A DNA stretch of 64,000 nt. Source: Mycobacterium sp. WUMAC-067. Lineage in GTDB: Bacteria > Actinomycetota > Actinomycetes > Mycobacteriales > Mycobacteriaceae. The stretch's first letter is position 1. Each line of letters begins with the position of its first letter. Location: NCBI RefSeq assembly GCF_020217485.1, contig NZ_JAEKMI010000002.1, forward strand, positions 62,001 to 126,000, written 5' to 3'. The translations under genes and the position numbers were made by a program. The notes under the pieces are model-generated. The model was not told where the DNA came from, did not search any database, and worked only from the letters and a program-made list of their open reading frames with translations. Positions 56,872 through 64,000 of the stretch are shown one piece after another.

Positions 56872-58524
56872 ATGGCCGAGTTGACAATCTCCGCTGATGA
56901 CATTCAGAGCGCCGTCGAGGAGTACGTAGGCTCTTTCACCTCCGACACCGCCCGCGAAGAGGTCGGTACCGTCGTCGACGCCGGTGACGGCATCGCCCAC
57001 GTCGAAGGCCTGCCGTCCGTCATGACCCAGGAGTTGCTCGAGTTCCCCGGCGGCGTGCTCGGCGTGGCGCTCAACCTCGACGAGCACAGCGTCGGCGCGG
57101 TGATCCTGGGTGACTTCGAGAAGATCGCAGAGGGCCAGCAGGTCAAGCGCACCGGCGAGGTCCTCTCGGTCCCCGTCGGCGATGCGTTCCTGGGCCGTGT
57201 GGTCAACCCGCTGGGCCAGCCGATCGACGGCCAGGGCGACATCGAAACCGACATCCGGCGCGCCCTGGAGATCCAGGCGCCCTCGGTGGTTCAGCGGCAA
57301 AGCGTGAAAGAGCCGCTGCAGACCGGGATCAAGGCCATCGACGCGATGACGCCGATCGGCCGCGGCCAGCGCCAGCTGATCATCGGTGACCGCAAGACCG
57401 GCAAGACCGCCGTCTGCGTCGACACCATCCTCAACCAGCGGCAGAACTGGGAGACCGGCGACGAGCAAAAGCAGGTGCGCTGCGTGTATGTGGCCATCGG
57501 CCAGAAGGGCACCACGATCGCCTCGGTGCGGCGCGCGCTCGAAGAGGGCGGCGCGATGGACTACACCACCATCGTCGCGGCGCCGGCGTCGGACTCCGCC
57601 GGGTTCAAATGGCTTGCGCCCTACACCGGTTCGGCGATCGCCCAGCACTGGATGTACGACGGCAAGCACGTGCTGATCGTCTTCGACGACCTGAGCAAGC
57701 AGGCCGAGGCCTACCGCGCGATCTCGCTGCTGCTGCGCCGCCCGCCCGGCCGCGAGGCCTACCCGGGTGACGTGTTCTACCTGCACTCAAGGCTTTTGGA
57801 GCGTTGCGCCAAGCTTTCCGACGAGCTCGGTGGCGGCTCGTTGACCGGCCTGCCGATCATCGAGACCAAGGCCAACGACATCTCGGCCTACATCCCCACC
57901 AACGTCATCTCGATCACCGACGGGCAGTGCTTCCTCGAGTCCGACCTGTTCAACCAGGGTGTGCGGCCGGCCATCAACGTCGGTGTCTCGGTGTCCCGCG
58001 TGGGCGGTGCCGCGCAGATCAAGGCGATGAAGGAGGTGGCGGGTTCGCTGCGTTTGGACCTGTCGCAATTCCGCGAACTGGAATCGTTCGCCGCCTTCGC
58101 CTCCGACCTCGACGCGACGTCGAAGGCTCAGCTCGACCGCGGTGCACGGCTGGTGGAGCTGCTCAAGCAGCCGCAGTACCAGCCCATGCCCGTTGAGGAG
58201 CAAGTGATTTCGATCTTCCTCGGCACCGGTGGTCACCTGGACTCGGTGCCGGTGGAGGACGTCCGGCGCTTCGAAACCGAACTGCTGGACCACATGCGGG
58301 CCTCCGAAGAGAAGATCCTGTCGGGGATCCGCGACACCCAGAAGCTCTCCGACGAGGCGGCCGAAGAACTCGAGAAGGTGATCAACAACTTCAAGAAGGG
58401 CTTCGCTGCCACCGGTGGGGGATCGGTGGTGCCCGACGAGCACGTCGAGGCGCTCGATGAGGGCGAGCTGGAAAAGGAATCGGTGAAGGTCAAGAAGCCT
58501 GCACCCAAGAAGGCAAAGAAGTAG
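56872..58524 (+). CDS. atpA: ATP synthase subunit alpha with C-terminal extension
   Basis: 550 residues with AGGAAG upstream. P-loop [10 protein letters not shown], the Arg-finger region [12 protein letters not shown] shape near 370, and the beta-barrel N-terminus. The final about 36 residues ([12 protein letters not shown]... then a Lys/Pro-rich end [10 protein letters not shown]) are the mycobacterial extension known to latch onto the rotor and suppress ATP hydrolysis. Confidence 0.97.
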   Translation: MAELTISADDIQSAVEEYVGSFTSDTAREEVGTVVDAGDGIAHVEGLPSVMTQELLEFPGGVLGVALNLDEHSVGAVILGDFEKIAEGQQVKRTGEVLSVPVGDAFLGRVVNPLGQPIDGQGDIETDIRRALEIQAPSVVQRQSVKEPLQTGIKAIDAMTPIGRGQRQLIIGDRKTGKTAVCVDTILNQRQNWETGDEQKQVRCVYVAIGQKGTTIASVRRALEEGGAMDYTTIVAAPASDSAGFKWLAPYTGSAIAQHWMYDGKHVLIVFDDLSKQAEAYRAISLLLRRPPGREAYPGDVFYLHSRLLERCAKLSDELGGGSLTGLPIIETKANDISAYIPTNVISITDGQCFLESDLFNQGVRPAINVGVSVSRVGGAAQIKAMKEVAGSLRLDLSQFRELESFAAFASDLDATSKAQLDRGARLVELLKQPQYQPMPVEEQVISIFLGTGGHLDSVPVEDVRRFETELLDHMRASEEKILSGIRDTQKLSDEAAEELEKVINNFKKGFAATGGGSVVPDEHVEALDEGELEKESVKVKKPAPKKAKK

Positions 58525-58530
58525 CAACCT

Positions 58531-59445
58531 ATGGCTGCCACACTTCGTGAATTACGCGGACGCATCCGCTCGGCCGGGTCGATCAAAAAGATCACCAAGG
58601 CCCAGGAGTTGATCGCGACATCGCGGATCGGTCGGGCGCAGGCTCGGCTGGACTCCGCCAGGCCGTACGCCTTTCAGATCACCGCGATGCTCACCACGCT
58701 GGCCGCCGAGGCCGCGCTGGACCACCCGTTGCTCGTCGAGCGGTCCGAGCCGAAGCGTGCGGGCGTGCTGGTGGTGACTTCTGACCGGGGTCTGTGCGGT
58801 GCCTACAACGCGAGCATCTTCCGCCGGGCCGAGGAGCTCTTCTCCTTGCTGCGGGAACAGGGCAAGACGCCGGTGCTGTACGCCGTCGGCCGTAAAGCGC
58901 TGAATTACTACACGTTCCGCAACTGGGACATCAAAGGGTCCTGGACCGGTTTTTCCGAGCAACCGCAGTACGAGAACGCCGCCGAGATCGCCGAGACGTT
59001 GGTCGAAGCATTCATGCTGGGCACCGGCGACGAGGACGACGGTCAGTCTGACGCCGAGGGTGTCGACGAGTTGCACATCGTCTACAGCGAGTTCAAGTCG
59101 ATGTTGTCGCAGGCGGCGGTCGCCCACCGGATCGCCCCCATGGTGGTCGAATACGTCGAGGAACAGCCCGAAGTGCGGACGTTGTATTCGTTCGAGCCGG
59201 ACGCGACAACGCTTTTCGAGTCGCTGCTGCCGCGGTACTTGACCACCCGCGTTTACGAGGCGCTGCTCGAATCGGCGGCATCGGAGCTGGCGTCGCGCCA
59301 GCGCGCGATGAAGTCGGCCACCGACAACGCAGACGACCTCATCAAGGCCCTGACGCTGATGGCGAACCGCGAGCGGCAGGCCCAGATCACCCAGGAGATT
59401 AGCGAAATCGTCGGTGGCGCAAACGCGCTCGCCGACGCCCGCTAG
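58531..59445 (+). CDS. atpG: ATP synthase subunit gamma with mycobacterial insertion
   Basis: 304 residues. N-terminal and C-terminal rotor helices ([25 protein letters not shown] and the [16 protein letters not shown] end). An acidic insertion [17 protein letters not shown] near residues 165-182 fits the gamma loop special to mycobacteria, involved in coupling and absent from E. coli. Located 6 bases after atpA. Confidence 0.96.
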   Translation: MAATLRELRGRIRSAGSIKKITKAQELIATSRIGRAQARLDSARPYAFQITAMLTTLAAEAALDHPLLVERSEPKRAGVLVVTSDRGLCGAYNASIFRRAEELFSLLREQGKTPVLYAVGRKALNYYTFRNWDIKGSWTGFSEQPQYENAAEIAETLVEAFMLGTGDEDDGQSDAEGVDELHIVYSEFKSMLSQAAVAHRIAPMVVEYVEEQPEVRTLYSFEPDATTLFESLLPRYLTTRVYEALLESAASELASRQRAMKSATDNADDLIKALTLMANRERQAQITQEISEIVGGANALADAR

Positions 59446-59458
59446 GTAGCACCACTAG

Positions 59459-60934
<1,476 letters not shown>

Positions 60935-60984
60935 CTTGCAGCCGGGCCGAAACCGGCCCGCAAGCTATCGAAGGGGTCTGTGGC

Positions 60985-61350
60985 ATGGCCGAATTGAACG
61001 TTGAGATCGTCGCCGTTGACCGAAAGATCTGGTCGGGTGAGGCAACCTTCCTGTTCACCCGCACCACCGTCGGTGAGATCGGCATCATGCCCCGGCACAT
61101 CCCATTGGTGGCGCAATTGGTCGACGACGCAATGGTGCGCGTCGAACGAGAGGGCGACGACGATCTACGGATCGCGGTGGACGGCGGATTCCTGTCGGTC
61201 ACCGAGGAGGCGGTGACCATCCTCGCGGAATCCGCCGAGTTCGAGTCGGAAATCGACGAGCACGCGGCCAGAGAGGCTTCTGAGTCGGACGATCCGCGTA
61301 TTGCCGCCAGGGGGCGCGCCCGATTGCGCGCCGTCGGCGCGATCGACTAA
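60985..61350 (+). CDS. atpC: ATP synthase subunit epsilon
   Basis: 121 residues, the length recalled for M. tuberculosis. N-terminal beta-sandwich ([35 protein letters not shown]) and a short C-terminal helical part ([26 protein letters not shown]), shorter than in E. coli. Couples rotor to c-ring. The preceding 50 bases have no hairpin of note. Confidence 0.95.
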   Translation: MAELNVEIVAVDRKIWSGEATFLFTRTTVGEIGIMPRHIPLVAQLVDDAMVRVEREGDDDLRIAVDGGFLSVTEEAVTILAESAEFESEIDEHAAREASESDDPRIAARGRARLRAVGAID

Positions 61351-61356
61351 CCGCCG

Positions 61357-61800
61357 ATGAGCGCGCCCATGACCGCCATGGTCGTGCTCGTCGTCGTGCT
61401 GGCGGCCGCCGTTGTCGCGCTGAGTTATCGGCTGTGGAAGCTGCGTCAGGGCGGCACCGCCGGGATCATGCGAGACATCCCCGCGGTGGGTGGTCACGGG
61501 TGGCGACACGGGGTAATCCGTTACCGCGGCGGCGAAGCCGCGTTCTACCGCCTTTCCAGTCTGCGATTGTGGCCGGACCGACGGTTGAGCCGGCGGGGCG
61601 TGGAGATCGTGGCCAGGCGCGCGCCGCGCGGCGACGAGTTCGACATCATGACCGACGAGATCGTCGTCATCGAGCTGCGCGATACCACCCAGGACCGCCG
61701 GTCCGGCTACGAGATCGCGTTCGACAAGGGCGCGTTGACCGCGTTCCTGTCCTGGCTGGAGTCGCGTCCGTCGCCGCGTTCGCGCCGGCGCAGCATCTAG
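61357..61800 (+). CDS. DUF2550 membrane-anchored protein (Rv1312-like)
   Basis: 147 residues, same length as Rv1312 as recalled. One N-terminal helix (MVVLVVVLAAAVVALSYRLW) then a basic cytosolic domain (GWRHGVIRYRGGEAAFYRLSSLRLWPDRRLSR). Lies 6 bases after atpC in all known mycobacteria, so it is part of the ATP synthase transcript, but its role is unknown. Convergent with the adenosyltransferase gene, 30 bases apart. No insertion sequence lies here, unlike M. tuberculosis H37Rv. Confidence 0.88.
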   Translation: MSAPMTAMVVLVVVLAAAVVALSYRLWKLRQGGTAGIMRDIPAVGGHGWRHGVIRYRGGEAAFYRLSSLRLWPDRRLSRRGVEIVARRAPRGDEFDIMTDEIVVIELRDTTQDRRSGYEIAFDKGALTAFLSWLESRPSPRSRRRSI

Positions 61801-61830
61801 GCCGCATCACCAAACGTGTTGCCGTTTCGG

Positions 61831-62415
61831 CTAGCTCGGAGCATCCTTCCCGCCGCCCGGCTTCCAGAGCACATCGCCGTCTGGGTTGGCCACTCGCGAC
61901 AGGATGAACAGCAGATCCGACAGGCGGTTCAGGTACTTCGCGGGCAGGACGTTGACCTGTTGCGGCGCCGCATCGACCGCCGCCCACGCCGAGCGCTCGG
62001 CCCGACGCACCACGGTGCGGGCGACATGCAGCAACGCCGACAACGGCGAACCCCCAGGCAACACAAAGGAATTCAGCTTCGGCAACGACTCGTTATATGT
62101 GTCACACCACTTTTCGAGCCGGTCGATGTAGGGCTGGGTGACCCGCAGCGCCGGATACTCGGGGTTTTCGACCACCGGGGTGGACAGATCCGCGCCGGCG
62201 TCGAAGAGGTCATTCTGGATCTGGCGCAATACGGCGCTGAGCTCGTCGCCGGGCTGACCGATGGCGACGGCGACGCCGATCGCCGAGTTCGCCTCGTCGC
62301 AGTCGGCGTAGGCCACGAGGCGGGGGTCGGTTTTGGGGACCCGCGAGAAGTCGCTCAATCCCGTGGTGCCGTCGTCGCCGGTCCGGGTGTAGATGCGAGT
62401 CAGGTGCACTGCCAT
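61831..62415 (-). CDS. PduO-type corrinoid adenosyltransferase (Rv1314c-like)
   Basis: 194 residues from ATG 62415 ([20 protein letters not shown]). The family ATP-binding block [18 protein letters not shown] is at the start, [12 protein letters not shown] follows, and [14 protein letters not shown] and [14 protein letters not shown] end the bundle. Transfers adenosyl from ATP to cob(I)alamin to make coenzyme B12. The reading frame continues upstream through the 57-base tandem repeat (coding [11 protein letters not shown] twice), but conservation begins at the ATG given. Confidence 0.92.
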   Translation of the reverse strand: MAVHLTRIYTRTGDDGTTGLSDFSRVPKTDPRLVAYADCDEANSAIGVAVAIGQPGDELSAVLRQIQNDLFDAGADLSTPVVENPEYPALRVTQPYIDRLEKWCDTYNESLPKLNSFVLPGGSPLSALLHVARTVVRRAERSAWAAVDAAPQQVNVLPAKYLNRLSDLLFILSRVANPDGDVLWKPGGGKDAPS

Positions 62416-62468
62416 GAGCAAAACGGTACTGCGGCGCGTAAAGGGGCCGGGACTTGCCTCGAGTGCTC

Positions 62469-62564
62469 GCTCCTCCGCACTCCGCTGCGCGGAGCGCATC
62501 GTCACCACGTGGCCCCGATGGCTTGGCTCCTCCGCACTCCGCTGCGCGGAGCGCATCGTCACCA
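62469..62564 (-). repeat. MIRU-related 57-base tandem repeat before murA
   Basis: A 39-base unit starting GCTCCTCCGCACTCCGCTGC is found at 62469-62507 and again, identical, at 62526-62564 (period 57). On the minus strand it keeps the order GACGATGC, GCGCAGCG, GGAGGAG seen in the prmC/tsaC repeat. 57 is a multiple of 3, so the minus-strand frame stays open. A likely variable-number locus. Confidence 0.8.
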
Positions 62565-62610
62565 AGCTGGCCGACTGACAAGCCGATACCGCTTCACTAG
62601 ACTGACGCGG

Positions 62611-63864
62611 ATGGCTGAGCGATTCGTGGTGACCGGCGGCAACCGGTTGTCAGGCGAAGTCGCGGTCGGGGGCGCAAAGAACAGTGTGCTCAAGCTCATG
62701 GCCGCGACGTTGTTGGCCGAGGGCACCAGCACCATCACCAATTGCCCCGACATCCTCGATGTGCCGCTGATGGCGGAGGTCCTGCGCGGCCTCGGCGCAA
62801 CCGTCGAACTCGACGGCGACGTCGCCCGAATCACCTCGCCCGACGAGCCGAAATACGATGCCGACTTCGCCGCGGTGCGACAGTTCCGGGCTTCGGTGTG
62901 CGTGCTGGGGCCATTGGTCGGTCGGTGCAAGCGCGCCCGCGTCGCACTCCCCGGCGGAGACGCGATCGGCTCGCGGCCGCTGGACATGCACCAGGCCGGC
63001 CTGCGCCAGTTGGGCGCGCAATGCAACATCGAGCACGGATGCGTGGTGGCGCAGGCTGATACGTTGCGCGGCGCGGAGATTCAGTTGGAATTTCCGTCGG
63101 TGGGGGCCACCGAGAACATCCTGATGGCCGCGGTCGTGGCCGAAGGCGTCACCACCATCCACAATGCTGCGCGCGAACCCGACGTCGTCGATCTGTGCAC
63201 GATGCTGAACCAGATGGGCGCCCAGGTCGAAGGCGCCGGTTCGCCGACCATGACCATCACCGGCGTCCCGCGGCTACACCCCACCGAACATCGCGTCATC
63301 GGGGATCGCATCGTCGCCGCCACGTGGGGCATCGCCGCCGCGATGACCCGCGGAGATATCTCGGTCACCGGCGTCGACCCGGGGCACCTGCAGGTGGTGC
63401 TGCACAAGCTGCACGACGCCGGCGCCACGGTCACCCAAACGGAAAGCAGCTTCCGGGTGACCCAGTACGAGCGGCCGAAGGCGGTCAACGTGGCGACGCT
63501 GCCTTTTCCCGGGTTTCCCACCGACCTGCAGCCCATGGCGATCGCGCTGGCCTCGGTCGCCGACGGCACGTCGATGATCACCGAGAACGTATTCGAGGCG
63601 CGCTTTCGTTTCGTCGAGGAAATGATTCGGCTGGGCGCCGACGCCCGCACCGACGGGCACCACGCCGTCGTGCGCGGACTGCCGCAATTGTCGAGCGCGC
63701 CGGTGTGGTGTTCGGACATTCGGGCCGGCGCCGGCCTGGTGTTGGCGGGGCTTGTCGCCGACGGCGACACCGAGGTCCACGACGTCTTTCACATCGATCG
63801 CGGCTACCCGTTGTTCGTGGAAAACCTGGCGATTTTGGGAGCGGAGATCGAGCGGGTAGAGTAA
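62611..63864 (+). CDS. murA: UDP-N-acetylglucosamine 1-carboxyvinyltransferase, fosfomycin-insensitive type
   Basis: 417 residues from ATG 62611. EPSP-synthase fold. [12 protein letters not shown] holds the Lys/Asn that bind substrate, and the active-site loop reads [15 protein letters not shown]: Asp stands where E. coli has Cys115, the change known to make mycobacterial MurA insensitive to fosfomycin. Adds enolpyruvate to UDP-GlcNAc, the first committed step of peptidoglycan synthesis. Followed after 59 bases by the rRNA promoter. Confidence 0.96.
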   Translation: MAERFVVTGGNRLSGEVAVGGAKNSVLKLMAATLLAEGTSTITNCPDILDVPLMAEVLRGLGATVELDGDVARITSPDEPKYDADFAAVRQFRASVCVLGPLVGRCKRARVALPGGDAIGSRPLDMHQAGLRQLGAQCNIEHGCVVAQADTLRGAEIQLEFPSVGATENILMAAVVAEGVTTIHNAAREPDVVDLCTMLNQMGAQVEGAGSPTMTITGVPRLHPTEHRVIGDRIVAATWGIAAAMTRGDISVTGVDPGHLQVVLHKLHDAGATVTQTESSFRVTQYERPKAVNVATLPFPGFPTDLQPMAIALASVADGTSMITENVFEARFRFVEEMIRLGADARTDGHHAVVRGLPQLSSAPVWCSDIRAGAGLVLAGLVADGDTEVHDVFHIDRGYPLFVENLAILGAEIERVE

Positions 63865-63922
63865 CCAAAGTCAGTGCCCCACAAGCGCGATCACCAACGC
63901 GAAGGTGGACGAGAGCGGGGCC

Positions 63923-63952
63923 TTGACTCCCTCGCTGGATTGGTACTAGCCT
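63923..63952 (+). promoter_or_regulatory. rRNA operon promoter P1
   Basis: TTGACT (63923-63928), 18 bases, TAGCCT (63947-63952). It follows murA just as rrn P1 does in slow-growing mycobacteria, and the spacer resembles that of M. tuberculosis. Start expected near 63959; the rest of the window is the leader before the 16S rRNA gene, which lies outside. The -10 has C in place of the usual A at position 4. Confidence 0.85.
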
Positions 63953-64000
63953 GGCACGGCTGCTCCCGACACGGTCTCTGGAAGACCAAAAACTGGGAGT

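Noticed and set aside
61801-61830. Insertion sequence expected by analogy with M. tuberculosis H37Rv
   Set aside because: Only 30 bases separate the two convergent genes; no transposase or inverted repeats are present.

Overview
The window is a high-GC stretch of a slow-growing Mycobacterium chromosome, probably from or near the M. avium complex, although the species cannot be fixed from the sequence alone. Gene order follows the M. tuberculosis Rv1262c-Rv1315 segment, as recalled, almost gene by gene. It ends in the promoter of the rRNA operon downstream of murA. GTG starts, 4-nt ATGA/GTGA overlaps and leaderless-looking starts are frequent, as expected for mycobacteria.

Layout. 1-2217: a GGDEF protein cut by the left edge. 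2.4-9.99 kb: HIT protein, amidase amiB2, a deoxyinosine-type DNA glycosylase, an Rv1264-type adenylyl cyclase, an Rv1265-like protein, kinase pknH and its partner embR. 10.0-13.7 kb: a heterodimeric ABC exporter. 13.9-20.8 kb: lipoproteins lprB and lprC, a SixA-like phosphatase, an SbcD/SbcC-like nuclease pair and an alpha/beta hydrolase where M. tuberculosis has a GMC oxidoreductase. 20.8-26.3 kb: oppBCDA. 26.5-30.9 kb: carbonic anhydrase canA, a hotdog thioesterase, the sulfate activation operon cysD-cysNC and an Rrf2 regulator. 30.9-39.7 kb: a block not matching M. tuberculosis at this place, with two VOC proteins, an LLM oxidoreductase, a TPR protein, a K+ channel with TrkA domains, an SnoaL/ketosteroid isomerase-like protein, a NUDIX hydrolase, two exported proteins, an acidic Ser/Asp repeat protein and a Fic enzyme. 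39.86 kb: tRNA-Arg(CCG).

40.0-46.6 kb is one biosynthetic run: argS-lysA-thrA(hom)-thrC-thrB. Then come rho, rpmE, prfA, prmC, tsaC (sua5), wecA and an AtpI-like gene, followed by the complete F1Fo ATP synthase operon atpBEFHAGDC. The mycobacterial signatures are present: fused b-delta subunit, C-terminal alpha extension and gamma insertion. After Rv1312 come a PduO-type corrinoid adenosyltransferase and murA, which has Asp in place of the fosfomycin-target Cys.

The most interesting non-coding features are: (i) a family of MIRU-like repeats placed exactly at translationally coupled gene junctions (oppB/oppC, thrC/thrB, prmC/tsaC) and as a 57-bp tandem pair before murA; (ii) an operator-like set of repeats before the Fic gene; (iii) a perfect palindrome inside the rpmE promoter and a strong terminator after rpmE; (iv) matching inverted repeats in two convergent intergenic regions; (v) a tandem TGTAATCA repeat overlapping the start of the Rv1265-like gene. 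No insertion sequence, prophage or CRISPR array was seen. No stretch above 300 bases lacks a gene; the longest gaps, about 260-270 bases, are described in the entries.
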